Program-made: the position numbers and the translations under genes
Notes under the pieces: generated by a model
The model's input: only the letters and a program-made list of their open reading frames with translations
What the model was told of the DNA's origin: nothing
Database searches by the model: none
In this document: piece by piece, positions 36,917 to 45,900 of the stretch
Layout of the letters: the number at the start of each line of letters is the position of its first letter
Position numbering within the stretch: the first letter of the stretch is position 1
From: Lachnospiraceae bacterium JLR.KK008
Lineage (GTDB): Bacteria; Bacillota; Clostridia; Lachnospirales; Lachnospiraceae
Direction: 5' to 3'
Assembly: GCA_037015955.1 (NCBI GenBank)
Contig: CP143548.1
Span: forward strand, 2,501-66,500
Length of the DNA stretch: 64,000 nt

Positions 36917-38822
36917 TGCCTGTGCCGATCAGGCAGGAATAGAGCGGAACGGTCAGGCGGTATTGCTGCCCATCTCACACTCGACCTTCAATGCCCAGAT
37001 CGAAGTGAAGATCGATGAGAATGGAAATTTTCTGGACTCTGTGAAACTGGATAAGGGGCGCAATGTCGTAACGGTCATTCCGGTCACGGAAGATTCGGCT
37101 GCCAGAAGCAGTGGTATTGCCCCGCATCCGTTATGTGACAAGCTCTGTTATGTGGCCGGGGACTATACTTTGTATACCGGTGATAACAGGGAGAAGTATT
37201 ATGAGGCGTATATGGAACAGCTGCGGGACTGGGCAGAGTCGGAATATACGCATCCTATGGTACAGGCAGTATATCAATACCTTGCCAAAGGATCACTGAT
37301 TCATGATCTGGTGGAAAATCATGTGTTGCAGCCGGATGATGCCGGAAGACTTTCGGATAGCATGAAAATTCAGGGGCTGGGACAGACGGGAGCCAATGTT
37401 CGCTTTAAGGTCATCGGCGGCTGCAGGCCGGAGGAAGTGTGGAAGAATCAGGAGCTATATCGAAGATACAGCGCCTATTATGAGCGAAAGGCCGGAGAGG
37501 AAGGGTTGTGTTATGTGGAGGGAAAGATCATGGCCTGCTCCGACAAACATCCTTCCAAGATCCGTAACAGTGGGGATAAGGCAAAGCTGATCTCGGGAAA
37601 CGATGAATCCGGATTTACATACCGTGGCCGGTTTACAGCAAAGGAACAGGCAGTTTCAGTCGGCTATGAAACTTCACAGAAAGCGCATAACGCTTTAAGA
37701 TGGCTGATTCAGAAACAGGGGTACACACGGGACGAGTCGGCGATCGTCTATTGGATGACCAACAGAGAGATGCAGCTTCCGGATATAATGCAAGATTCTG
37801 TCAATGCCTATCAAAAGATTGATGATTTTGACTTTGATTTTGATCATATCGAGTTGTATCAGACAAAGACAAGAAAATATGATACAGGTAAATATTTTGC
37901 CGAACAGTTTCAGCGTGCAGTGAACGGCTATGCAGGGAAGATCAAAGAGGATGACAAAGTTGCGATCATCGCGCTGGAAGCGGCGACGACTGGCCGGCTT
38001 TCCATCGTATACTATGACGAGATGGGCGCAAGACAGTATATTGACGCCGTGCTGGACTGGCAAGAGCATTGCAAATGGCGGCGTACAGTCAGGCTGGAAC
38101 GGTCAGAAGACGGAAAGGAAAGGATCACTTGTGAAAGCAGCCCATCGCCCAGAGCGATGGCACTTGCGGCCTACGGCGTACAGCGGTCAGATTGGCTTGA
38201 GGCGGACAGCAAGCTGATCCGGGCGACGGTAAAACGGCTGCTTCCGTGCATCACACGGAAAGGGAGGAAGATTCCGGCAGACCTGATCAAAGCGGCAGTA
38301 AGACGTGCCTCCATGCCGGAGACAATGAGTGATTTTATCTGGTATAACGACTCATTATGTGTTACCTGTGCAATGATCCGTTACAATTACGAAAAGGAGT
38401 ATGGAACGATGGACAATTTTCTGAAGGAACATTTGGATGACCGTAATGTTTTGTTTGGCAGACTGCTGGCAGTTTATGACTATATGGAACAGCGGGCGAT
38501 GTATGAGCGTGATGAAAGTGGAAAAGTCAGAGACCGGCGAACGACGAATGCAAAACGGTACTGGAATGCATACAGCAGCAGGCCGGCGAAAACATCTCAG
38601 ACGATAAAAGAGAATTTGAACGCATATGAAAGAAAGTTAACGAATTATGAGTGGAAAAAGTTTGAAGAGTGGACGCTTGAAATTATGACACATATGTCAG
38701 GCGACATGTACAGCAATATGGCGTTGTCGGAATGGTATCTGCCGGGATATTATAAACAGCTGGAATATATGAAGAATCATTTTTACAATAATACGCAGGA
38801 AGATGCAGAGGAAGAAGAGTAG
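36882..38822 (+). CDS. cas8c: Cascade large subunit Cas8c (Csd1)
   Basis: Large subunit of type I-C Cascade, used in PAM recognition and Cas3 recruitment. The 646-residue reading begins at TTG 36882, eight bases after the strong site AAGGAGG (36867-36873), and gives [18 protein letters not shown], the usual Csd1 opening. The frame is open further upstream, but only inside cas5. GMLKT-like N-terminal, central ([20 protein letters not shown]) and C-terminal helical parts match Csd1 length. The last 137 codons are probably also translated separately as Cas11. Confidence 0.92.
   Translation: MAWLKTLAETYDACADQAGIERNGQAVLLPISHSTFNAQIEVKIDENGNFLDSVKLDKGRNVVTVIPVTEDSAARSSGIAPHPLCDKLCYVAGDYTLYTGDNREKYYEAYMEQLRDWAESEYTHPMVQAVYQYLAKGSLIHDLVENHVLQPDDAGRLSDSMKIQGLGQTGANVRFKVIGGCRPEEVWKNQELYRRYSAYYERKAGEEGLCYVEGKIMACSDKHPSKIRNSGDKAKLISGNDESGFTYRGRFTAKEQAVSVGYETSQKAHNALRWLIQKQGYTRDESAIVYWMTNREMQLPDIMQDSVNAYQKIDDFDFDFDHIELYQTKTRKYDTGKYFAEQFQRAVNGYAGKIKEDDKVAIIALEAATTGRLSIVYYDEMGARQYIDAVLDWQEHCKWRRTVRLERSEDGKERITCESSPSPRAMALAAYGVQRSDWLEADSKLIRATVKRLLPCITRKGRKIPADLIKAAVRRASMPETMSDFIWYNDSLCVTCAMIRYNYEKEYGTMDNFLKEHLDDRNVLFGRLLAVYDYMEQRAMYERDESGKVRDRRTTNAKRYWNAYSSRPAKTSQTIKENLNAYERKLTNYEWKKFEEWTLEIMTHMSGDMYSNMALSEWYLPGYYKQLEYMKNHFYNNTQEDAEEEE
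38409..38822 (+). CDS. cas11c: Cascade small subunit Cas11c from an internal start in cas8c
   Basis: In type I-C systems the small subunit is made from an internal start inside cas8c. Here AAAAGGAG at 38392-38399 stands nine bases before ATG 38409, in frame with cas8c. The product would be 137 residues ([20 protein letters not shown] to the acidic end EDAEEEE), helical, in the size range of known Cas11c. A nearer ATG at 38401 is out of frame. The known mechanism is established for other I-C systems; the start here is inferred from the sequence. Confidence 0.75.
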   Translation: MDNFLKEHLDDRNVLFGRLLAVYDYMEQRAMYERDESGKVRDRRTTNAKRYWNAYSSRPAKTSQTIKENLNAYERKLTNYEWKKFEEWTLEIMTHMSGDMYSNMALSEWYLPGYYKQLEYMKNHFYNNTQEDAEEEE

Positions 38823-38836
38823 AGGAGAGAATAGCA

Positions 38837-39688
38837 ATGGGTGAATTTACAAACAAAATTGACTTTGCAGTATTGGTAATGGTGAAGAACGCAAATCCAA
38901 ACGGGGATCCCCTGAATGGAAACAGGCCACGCGAGACATACGATGGTTTTGGAGAGATTTCCGACGTGTGTATCAAACGGAAGATCAGGAACCGCCTGCA
39001 GGATATGGGAGAAGCTATTTTTGTGCAGAGCGACGAGCGCTGCGACGACGGATGTAAAAGTCTGGCCGACAGGGCAAAGAGCAATGAAACAATGAATCAG
39101 GCGCTGAAAAATAAAGACAAAGACGCTTATGCAAAGGCGGCCTGCGAAAAGTGGATTGACGTCCGCAGTTTCGGCCAGGTGTTTGCATTCAAAGGGGACA
39201 GTGTGTCCGTAGGTGTAAGGGGACCGGTCTCCGTACACTCCGCATTCAGCGTAGTGCCTGTCTCAATCGACAGTATGCAGATTACGAAAAGCGTCAATGG
39301 TGAGACGCAGAAAGACGGGAAGAAATCGGCGGATACGATGGGTATGAAACATAAAATATCCTCGGCGTTATATGTAGTCAAAGGAAGTATCAATTATCAG
39401 CTTGCGGAAAAAACCGGATTCAGCGATGAAGATGCGGAAAAGATCAAAGAGGCTCTGCGTACGCTGTTTGTCAATGACAGCTCTTCCGCAAGGCCGGATG
39501 GGAGTATGGAAGTGTGTAAAGTGTACTGGTGGAGGCATAACTGTCCCATGGGACAATATTCTTCCGCAAAAGTTCACAGACTGGTCGGGATCGGGACGAA
39601 AGTGGACGATCCGAAGGAATTTGCGGATTATGAGATTCATGTCGGTTCTCTGCCTGATTTACAACTGGAAGAGATCGAAGGTATCTGA
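38837..39688 (+). CDS. cas7c: Cascade backbone subunit Cas7 (Csd2)
   Basis: Forms the repeated backbone that wraps the crRNA. The 283-residue protein has the family opening KIDFAVLVMVKNANPNGDP and LNGNRPRETYDGFGEISDVC, then VRSFGQVFAF, RGPVSVHSAFSVVPV and a C-terminal SSARPDGSMEVCKVYWWRHN. It starts 14 bases after cas8c with AGGAGAGAATAGC upstream, and its stop overlaps the cas4 start. Confidence 0.95.
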   Translation: MGEFTNKIDFAVLVMVKNANPNGDPLNGNRPRETYDGFGEISDVCIKRKIRNRLQDMGEAIFVQSDERCDDGCKSLADRAKSNETMNQALKNKDKDAYAKAACEKWIDVRSFGQVFAFKGDSVSVGVRGPVSVHSAFSVVPVSIDSMQITKSVNGETQKDGKKSADTMGMKHKISSALYVVKGSINYQLAEKTGFSDEDAEKIKEALRTLFVNDSSSARPDGSMEVCKVYWWRHNCPMGQYSSAKVHRLVGIGTKVDDPKEFADYEIHVGSLPDLQLEEIEGI

Positions 39689-40365
39689 TGATGTATGCGG
39701 AAGAAGATTATCTCATGCTTTCCGGCATTCAGCACTTTGCGTTTTGCAGAAGGCAGTGGGCGATCATAAATATCGAACAACAGTGGGAGGAAAATGGCAG
39801 AACGACAGCCGGTGAGTTGATGCATAAGAAGGCGCATGATGAGGGCTCTTTTGAGAAGAGAGGCAGTCTGCTGACAGTCAGAGGACTACGTATTGCTTCC
39901 CGTGAGCTGGGACTCAGTGGACAGTGCGATGTTGTGGAGTTTCGGGAGGATGCAGACGGTGTTCTGCTGTTTGGATATGACGGGACATGGGCACCGGTGC
40001 CGATAGAATATAAACGCGGAGTACCCAAAGAGAACAATGCGGATGAATTACAGCTTTGCGCCCAGGCGATCTGTCTCGAAGAGATGTTTCAGATCAGGAT
40101 ACCGGAAGGATACTTGTATTATGGAGAGAACAGGCGGCGCAGCCATGTCGAATTCACGGACGACCTGCGACAGCAGGTAAAAAAGACGGCGCAGGAAATG
40201 CATGACCTTTATCAGAGAGGACATACGCCAGGCAGTAAAAGTTCGAAAAAATGTAAAGCGTGTTCACTGGAAAATCTGTGCGTGCCCAAACTGCAAAAGG
40301 CAATGAAAGTCAGGGATTACATGGAACGGCATATAAGACTCGCTGATGAAAGACAGGAGCCATAA
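39688..40365 (+). CDS. cas4: CRISPR-associated exonuclease Cas4
   Basis: RecB-like nuclease with an iron-sulfur cluster that trims prespacers and sets PAM-correct orientation with Cas1-Cas2. The 225 residues include LSGIQHFAFCRRQWAI with the first cluster cysteine, GQCDVVEF, PIEYKRGVPK with the catalytic lysine, and the C-terminal cysteines in CKACSLENLCVPKL. Two ATG codons (39688, 39691) overlap the cas7 stop. Confidence 0.95.
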   Translation: MMYAEEDYLMLSGIQHFAFCRRQWAIINIEQQWEENGRTTAGELMHKKAHDEGSFEKRGSLLTVRGLRIASRELGLSGQCDVVEFREDADGVLLFGYDGTWAPVPIEYKRGVPKENNADELQLCAQAICLEEMFQIRIPEGYLYYGENRRRSHVEFTDDLRQQVKKTAQEMHDLYQRGHTPGSKSSKKCKACSLENLCVPKLQKAMKVRDYMERHIRLADERQEP

Positions 40366-40403
40366 ACATATAACCGGATGCCGGAGAGTACGGAGGTGTT
40401 GAT

Positions 40404-41435
40404 ATGCGGAAATTATTAAATACATTATATGTTATGACTGAGGATTGTTATTTGACGCTTGATGGCGAAAATGTGGTAATATTGAAAGACGAAAAAACGC
40501 TTGGCAGATTTCCGCTGCACACGCTGGAAAATATGATATGCTTTACTTATAAAGGGGCAAGCCCGGCGCTGATGGGAGCCTGTGCGCAGAGGAAGATTGG
40601 AATGACTTTCTTTTCGCCCAGAGGTGCATTTTTAGCCAGAGTCGTCGGCAAAGAATATGGAAATGTATTGCTTCGAAAGGAGCAGTACCGAATATCAGAC
40701 AATGAGAGCAGAAGCGCCGCATATGCGAAAAACATGATTGCAGGCAAGGTCTTTAACTGCAGATGGAGCATAGAACGAACATTGCGGGATCATGCGTATC
40801 GTGTCAATGCGGAAAGGTTGAAGCAAGTATCACATGCTTTGTACGATATGTTACCGGAAATCGATGGTGCGACGGCTCTCGATGAGCTGCGGGGATTCGA
40901 AGGGAAAGCGGCGGAGCAGTATTTCTCCGTGGTGGACGATATGATTCTGAATCAAAAAGAAAATTTTATGTTTACAACGAGGAACCGCAGACCACCTCTG
41001 GACAATGTCAACGCCCTGTTGTCGTTTGCCTATACGGTACTTGCAGGGGACTGCGCGAATGCGCTGTCAAGTGTCGGTTTGGACCCATATGTAGGATTTA
41101 TGCACAGAGACAGGCCGGGCCGGACTTCGCTGGCCCTTGACCTGATGGAAGAATTGAGACCGGTTATGGCGGACAGATTTATTCTGACACTGATCAACAC
41201 AAAGGCGATTCAGACGAATCATTTTGAGAAACAAAAAGATCATGCGGTTTTCTTAAATGATGACGGCCGAAAAGTATTTTTTCACGCATGGCAGAATCGT
41301 AAAAAGGAAGGGATCACACACCCGTATTTAAAAGAAAAAGTCGAATGGGGACTGGTCCCCTATGTGCAGGCGCTTTTGCTTGCACGAACAATTCGGGGCG
41401 ACATCGAAGAATATCCCCCATTTTTTTGGAAGTAG
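40404..41435 (+). CDS. cas1: CRISPR-associated integrase Cas1 (type I-C)
   Basis: Metal-dependent integrase that inserts new spacers at the leader end. The 343 residues contain the N-terminal beta domain (TLYVMTEDCYLTLDGENVVI), the first metal glutamate near LRGFEGKAAEQYF, the histidine in VGFMHRDRPGRTSLALDLME and the acidic segment ELRPVMADRF. ATG 40404 follows GGAGGTGTTGAT. Cas2 starts eight bases after its stop. Confidence 0.95.
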   Translation: MRKLLNTLYVMTEDCYLTLDGENVVILKDEKTLGRFPLHTLENMICFTYKGASPALMGACAQRKIGMTFFSPRGAFLARVVGKEYGNVLLRKEQYRISDNESRSAAYAKNMIAGKVFNCRWSIERTLRDHAYRVNAERLKQVSHALYDMLPEIDGATALDELRGFEGKAAEQYFSVVDDMILNQKENFMFTTRNRRPPLDNVNALLSFAYTVLAGDCANALSSVGLDPYVGFMHRDRPGRTSLALDLMEELRPVMADRFILTLINTKAIQTNHFEKQKDHAVFLNDDGRKVFFHAWQNRKKEGITHPYLKEKVEWGLVPYVQALLLARTIRGDIEEYPPFFWK

Positions 41436-41443
41436 GTGTTTGT

Positions 41444-41734
41444 ATGTTAGTATTGATTACATACGATGTCTGTACGCAAAGCGCAGCGGGAAAAACGCGC
41501 CTGCGTAAGGTTGCCAGGGAATGCGTAAATTATGGACAGCGCGTGCAGAACTCTGTTTTTGAGTGTATTTTAGATGCCTCACAATTATTACTGTTAAAAG
41601 ACCGGCTTGTGTCGCTGATCAACGATAAGGAAGACAGCCTGCGGTTTTACTATTTGGGAAATCATTATCAGACAAAAGTGGAACATTTCGGCAGCAAAGA
41701 TTCCTATGAGGCAGAAGGTATTTTGATGATCTAA
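41444..41734 (+). CDS. cas2: CRISPR-associated protein Cas2
   Basis: Small dimeric partner of Cas1 (96 residues, ferredoxin fold). It starts MLVLITYDVCTQSAAGKTRL with the usual aspartate after the first strand, continues YGQRVQNSVFECILD and ends GSKDSYEAEGILMI. ATG 41444 with AGTAGGTGTTTGT upstream; longer readings run into cas1. The leader and array follow directly. Confidence 0.95.
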   Translation: MLVLITYDVCTQSAAGKTRLRKVARECVNYGQRVQNSVFECILDASQLLLLKDRLVSLINDKEDSLRFYYLGNHYQTKVEHFGSKDSYEAEGILMI

Positions 41735-41899
41735 ACTGGTGCGAACAATAAGCTGACATTAAATGCCTGAGAGGTTCGCACCATGAAAAAGTAACAAAAA
41801 CACAATGATTTAAGTTATTATATGAAACAATAATATTGTAATTTGTCAGTATTGTCTTAGCAAAAATCTCTAAGGCTTTAAAAATTAGTGACTTTTGCT
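41735..41899 (+). promoter_or_regulatory. CRISPR leader
   Basis: AT-rich 165-base region between cas2 and the first repeat, where array transcription and spacer insertion should start. It contains a perfect nine-base inverted repeat, GGTGCGAAC at 41738-41746 and GTTCGCACC at 41774-41782, with a 27-base loop. I see no gene in it. The exact promoter is not assigned. Confidence 0.8.
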
Positions 41900-43063
41900 G
41901 TCGCTCCCTACGCGGGAGCGTGGATTGAAATTTCTCCCTTTATGCCTTTTAAAGCTGTTTTCTTATGTCGCTCCCTACGCGGGAGCGTGGATTGAAATAA
42001 CAAGTTTTTCGTAATCCTTTTCCAGCGATAATGTGTCGCTCCCTACGCGGGAGCGTGGATTGAAATAGTTTCTTTCGGGGATTTATAAATTTTCTGAAAG
42101 TCGCTCCCTACGCGGGAGCGTGGATTGAAATTGTTTGACAAATATCTAAAAGAGAGCTATAATTAGTCGCTCCCTACGCGGGAGCGTGGATTGAAATATC
42201 ATGTGGTCTGTCAGTATGGATGCGTCTATATCGTCGCTCCCTACGCGGGAGCGTGGATTGAAATCTTTCTGTGGTATAATCTCCCTATCAAATGATAGTC
42301 GCTCCCTACGCGGGAGCGTGGATTGAAATTAAAGAGCATCTGCCATTTCGGTAGGTGTTCTTTGTCGCTCCCTACGCGGGAGCGTGGATTGAAATTATTT
42401 GGATGTCTAATCTGTCTATTGTCGCCATGACGTCGCTCCCTACGCGGGAGCGTGGATTGAAATCTTTTTTTAAGAGAGCTAAACAGGTATGGATACATGT
42501 CGCTCCCTACGCGGGAGCGTGGATTGAAATGTCAAGTAAAAATGCTTTACACCAGCTGACTGTGTCGCTCCCTACGCGGGAGCGTGGATTGAAATCGTCA
42601 GCAGATAAGTTTGAGCGGTGGATTTTTGAGTCGCTCCCTACGCGGGAGCGTGGATTGAAATCGAGATAACGGCAAAAATTGATAAAAACGCCGCTGAGTC
42701 GTTCCCTACGCGGGAGCGTGGATTGAAATAGATATTACATTAATGATTAAACATATTATGTTAGTCGCTCCCTACGCGGGAGCGTGGATTGAAATACAGA
42801 AATCCTTGTACTGTGATACGCTGAAAAAGGGTCGCTCCCTACGCGGGAGCGTGGATTGAAATTGTAGATAAGTGGGTAGAGATTGGTCAGAACATGAGTC
42901 GCTCCCTACGCGGGAGCGTGGATTGAAATTCCACAATAGCGGTAGTAGTCCATCTATTCCGGTGTCGCTCCCTACGCGGGAGCGTGGATTGAAATAAACA
43001 CCAATCAGGCATATGCAAGCCAAACAACGAGTCGCTCCCTACGCGGGAGCGCGGACCTGAAAT
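41900..43063 (+). CRISPR. Type I-C CRISPR array, 18 repeats and 17 spacers
   Basis: Eighteen copies of a 32-base repeat beginning GTCGCTCCC, with a 7-pair hairpin (CGCTCCC/GGGAGCG) and the 3' end ATTGAAAT that forms the crRNA 5' handle. Repeat starts: 41900, 41967, 42035, 42100, 42166, 42233, 42298, 42364, 42432, 42499, 42564, 42630, 42698, 42764, 42831, 42898, 42964, 43031. Spacers are 33-36 bases and all differ. Repeat 13 has one C-to-T change in the stem (a G:U pair results). The last repeat is altered at its 3' end (GCGGACCTGAAAT), which marks the leader-distal end and fits transcription from cas2 outward. Origins of the spacers were not testable. Confidence 0.98.
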
Positions 43064-43078
43064 ATTACTATATATATA

Positions 43079-43115
43079 AATCCGGAGGGTTGCAGCTTCT
43101 GGATTTTCTTTTTGC
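43079..43115 (+). terminator. Likely terminator after the CRISPR array
   Basis: AATCCGGAG and TTCTGGATT arms (9 pairs including G:T) enclose a 9-base loop and are followed by the T-rich TTCTTTTTGCGTTTTC. It lies 16 bases after the last repeat on the transcribed strand. Confidence 0.65.
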
Positions 43116-43272
43116 GTTTTCTCTGTTCCATGAGGCAAGTCTTCGCTTAAAATCTGATTAAAGACTTTCTGTTCTGTGCATTCATCTGTTTCTCATATTT
43201 GGAATGTTGTCAATTCAGACTTGTATTACCGAAAATTTACCTGTACCAATTATAGTGGAAGTAAGCAAAAGT

Positions 43273-43449
43273 AAAAACGAAACAAAACGAAAATAATATT
43301 AAAAAAAGTAATGCAAAATGCACAAATATGACATATGAAAAGTATGAAACTATACGAAATGACAAAAAACAGTTGTAAAAACGAAAAAAATAGATATAGA
43401 ATGAAAATATAAAAACAGATAAACAAAATATATCGAAAGGAAAACGAAA
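43273..43449 (+). promoter_or_regulatory. Repeated ACGAAA elements, probable DeoR operators
   Basis: Five copies of ACGAAA, four of them in the longer AAAACGAAA, at 43273-43282, 43284-43292, 43354-43359, 43377-43386 and 43441-43449, all on one strand in the 387-base gap before the sugar-acid operon. DeoR-family repressors often bind repeated TTTCGTTT-like units. The DeoR gene at 47555 at the far end of the gene group is the natural candidate. The last copy covers the translation start region of the PdxA2-like gene. The rest of 43116-43272 shows no gene. Confidence 0.55.
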
Positions 43450-43450
43450 T

Positions 43451-44470
43451 ATGAGCGAAAAATTCAAACCGGTAACAGCGATTACGATGGGAGATCCGGC
43501 AGGAATCGGACCGGAGATCGTAGTGGGAACGATGCTCTCTCAGGAAATCCATGATTGTTGCAGACCTTTTGTCATTGGTAGTCAGGCGATTATGGATAGG
43601 GCGGCGAAAGTATTAGGCAAGGAATTAAAATATCATTTCATTTCTGATCCGTCAGAGGCAGAGTATGTGTATGGAATCGTGGATATTCTGGAGACCGGTG
43701 ATTATGATACGGACTCCATTGAATGGGGGAAAGAACAGAAGTTGGCAGGGCAGATGGCGATCGACTGGATCATGAAATCAATCTCTCTCGGCATGGAGGG
43801 GAAGATCGACGCGGTGTCGACATCACCGATTCACAAAGGTGCGATCAAATTGGTCGGGGTAAAAGAACCGGGTCACACGGAAATATATCAACATGCGACG
43901 AATTCTCCCTATGCACTGACGATGTTTTCCTGCCATAAATTGAGAGTGTTTTTTGCCAGTCGTCATATGTCTCTTGTAGATGCCTGCCATTATGCGACGA
44001 AAGATGTCATTTTGGAGAATGTGATCAATATTGACAGGGAACTGCGCAAAGTGGGGATTGAAAATCCACTGATTGCCGTTGCCGGATTGAATCCGCATAA
44101 TGGTGACAATGGCCTGTTTGGAACGGAAGAGCTCACGGACATCGGTCCGGCAGTGGAAGCGGCAAAAGAAAGAGGAATTAACGCGATCGGTCCCTGTCCC
44201 GCAGATTCCGTATTTCATATCGGAAAATCAGGGAAATTCGATGCGATTCTTTCCCTCTACCATGATCAGGGGCACATTGCATGTAAGACACTTGATTTTG
44301 AGAAATCTGTAACGCTTACATTCGGACTTCCGTTTATCAGAAGTTCCGTCGATCACGGTACGGCATTTGACATTGCCGGCAAGGGGGTTGCAGGCTGTGT
44401 CAGTCTGATCGAATCGACGAGGGTAGTGGCAGAGTATGCGGCAAAGCAGCATGAGAGAAATGTAAAATAA
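43451..44470 (+). CDS. PdxA2-like 4-phosphate dehydrogenase (D-threonate/erythronate type)
   Basis: A 339-residue member of the PdxA family. TMGDPAGIGPEIVVG, STSPIHKGAIKLVG with GHTEIYQHAT, GLNPHNGDNGLFG and SLYHDQGHIACKTLDF with metal-binding histidines are present. Beside a DUF1537 kinase, such enzymes are PdxA2, which oxidises D-threonate or D-erythronate 4-phosphate and decarboxylates it to dihydroxyacetone phosphate, rather than acting in vitamin B6 synthesis. No other B6 gene is nearby. First gene of the operon, behind the ACGAAA repeats; AAAGGAAAACGAAAT precedes ATG 43451. Confidence 0.85.
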   Translation: MSEKFKPVTAITMGDPAGIGPEIVVGTMLSQEIHDCCRPFVIGSQAIMDRAAKVLGKELKYHFISDPSEAEYVYGIVDILETGDYDTDSIEWGKEQKLAGQMAIDWIMKSISLGMEGKIDAVSTSPIHKGAIKLVGVKEPGHTEIYQHATNSPYALTMFSCHKLRVFFASRHMSLVDACHYATKDVILENVINIDRELRKVGIENPLIAVAGLNPHNGDNGLFGTEELTDIGPAVEAAKERGINAIGPCPADSVFHIGKSGKFDAILSLYHDQGHIACKTLDFEKSVTLTFGLPFIRSSVDHGTAFDIAGKGVAGCVSLIESTRVVAEYAAKQHERNVK

Positions 44471-44500
44471 TGGAAAATTAAGAGAAAGAGAGGGGTTACT

Positions 44501-45862
44501 ATGCCATCGATCGGAGTAGTTGCGGATGATCTGACAGGTGCAACAACGACAGGGGTATTGCTTGCGAGAAGCGGAGCAAAGACACACGTTTTCTTTAATG
44601 TGGAAGCGGCTTCGAAGGCAGAGCGTGCGGAAGCGCTGGATGCTGTCATCATTAGCAGCAACAGCCGGCCACTTCCTGCCAATGAAGCATATGAAAAAGT
44701 AAAGGATGCTACAATTACATTAAAAAATATGGGTGTCAAATATTTCCAGAAACGGACCGATACGACGATGCGCGGTGGTATCGGCGTAGAGATTGACGCC
44801 ATGCTCGATCAACTTGACAACGATACGGTTGCCGTAGTCGTACCTGCCATGCCGCAGTCGAGAAGAATATTGGTCGGCGGCTATTCCGTGATCGACGGTG
44901 TCGCGCTGATTAACACACCGGTGGCACGAGACGTAAGGACGCCGGTCAGGGAAAATTATATTCCCCGGCTTTTATCGGGACAGACAAGGAGAAAAGCAGG
45001 TCTTGTTACTCTGGACAATGTGCTGGAGGGCAGCGATGGGATCAGGACAGCGATGAAACGTCTGCGGGAGGATGGCTGCCAGGTTATCGTTGTCGATGCC
45101 ATTACCCTGGAAGATGTGGAAAGTATTGCGCAGGCGTGTATTACGCTCGGCTGGGATGTCGTCAGCGTGGACCCGGGGCCGTTTACTTCCAAACTGGCAT
45201 ATTGCCGGGGGTTGATCGATGTGGAGAAAGATAATGTGCCACCGACGGCCGATGAGGCGGGCAAGACCGTTCTCATTGCGGCGGGAAGCGCCACACCGGT
45301 CACAAAACGACAGATGGAAATCCTCTGTGAAGATCAGCGGCATGTACGGATCAGCGTAGATCCGCTCATATTGATCGAAGGCGGCGACGATGCACTCGAT
45401 GAGGCGTTCCGGGCGATCCACATCGCAGTTGACCTGCTGGAGTCGGAAGCGCCGCCGCGGGCGATTCTTTTTGAGACGGCGTTGCATGGACCTGTCCTTA
45501 ATCTGGAAGAAGAAGACAATAAAAGACATTATGCCGATGGCATGAGCGCAAACCGGATCAACGGAGGATTGGGCATTATTATTTCTCAGGTTCTGGAATT
45601 GGCTGGCAGAGAAAAGATAGCGGGACTGTATACAACAGGTGGAGATACGATGGTGAATGTCTGTCATCAGCTCGGCGTGGAATGTATCGAAGTCATCGAC
45701 TACGTGATTCCGCAGACGGACATCGGACGGCTTGTCGGCAGCTATGACGGACTGCCGATCGTCGGCAAAGGCGGTCTGACAGGTACGGATACTTCCGCAT
45801 GTGAGATCGTGGACCGACTGTTTCGGGAGGCAGCCAGATGTGCGCCCTGTGTGGAAGTATAG
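44501..45862 (+). CDS. Four-carbon acid sugar kinase (DUF1537, DtnK-like)
   Basis: ATP-dependent kinase that phosphorylates D-threonate or D-erythronate at C4. The 453-residue protein has the N-terminal DUF1537 domain (IGVVADDLTGATTTGVLLA, QKRTDTTMRGGIGVEIDAML, VVVPAMPQSRRI) and a C-terminal nucleotide-binding domain (VLIAAGSATPVTKRQ, AGLYTTGGDTMVNVCHQLG, PIVGKGGLTGTDTS). It lies 30 bases after the PdxA2-like gene with AGAGAGGGGTTACT upstream. Together the two carry out the known D-threonate/D-erythronate route. Which stereoisomer is used cannot be told from sequence. Confidence 0.88.
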   Translation: MPSIGVVADDLTGATTTGVLLARSGAKTHVFFNVEAASKAERAEALDAVIISSNSRPLPANEAYEKVKDATITLKNMGVKYFQKRTDTTMRGGIGVEIDAMLDQLDNDTVAVVVPAMPQSRRILVGGYSVIDGVALINTPVARDVRTPVRENYIPRLLSGQTRRKAGLVTLDNVLEGSDGIRTAMKRLREDGCQVIVVDAITLEDVESIAQACITLGWDVVSVDPGPFTSKLAYCRGLIDVEKDNVPPTADEAGKTVLIAAGSATPVTKRQMEILCEDQRHVRISVDPLILIEGGDDALDEAFRAIHIAVDLLESEAPPRAILFETALHGPVLNLEEEDNKRHYADGMSANRINGGLGIIISQVLELAGREKIAGLYTTGGDTMVNVCHQLGVECIEVIDYVIPQTDIGRLVGSYDGLPIVGKGGLTGTDTSACEIVDRLFREAARCAPCVEV

Positions 45863-45900
45863 CAGAGTACTTAAATATAGTAAAATAGAGGAGGAAAACA

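Noticed and set aside
41900-43063. Self-targeting spacers against this window
   Set aside because: Reading the 17 spacers, I noticed no match to the rest of the window, but an exact search was not possible.
42241-43138. Open frames with repeated SLPTRERGLKS or FNPRSRVGSD peptides
   Set aside because: They are translations of the CRISPR repeats, not genes.
43451-44470. Housekeeping PdxA of vitamin B6 synthesis
   Set aside because: The neighbouring DUF1537 kinase, sugar-acid permease and DeoR gene indicate the PdxA2 type.
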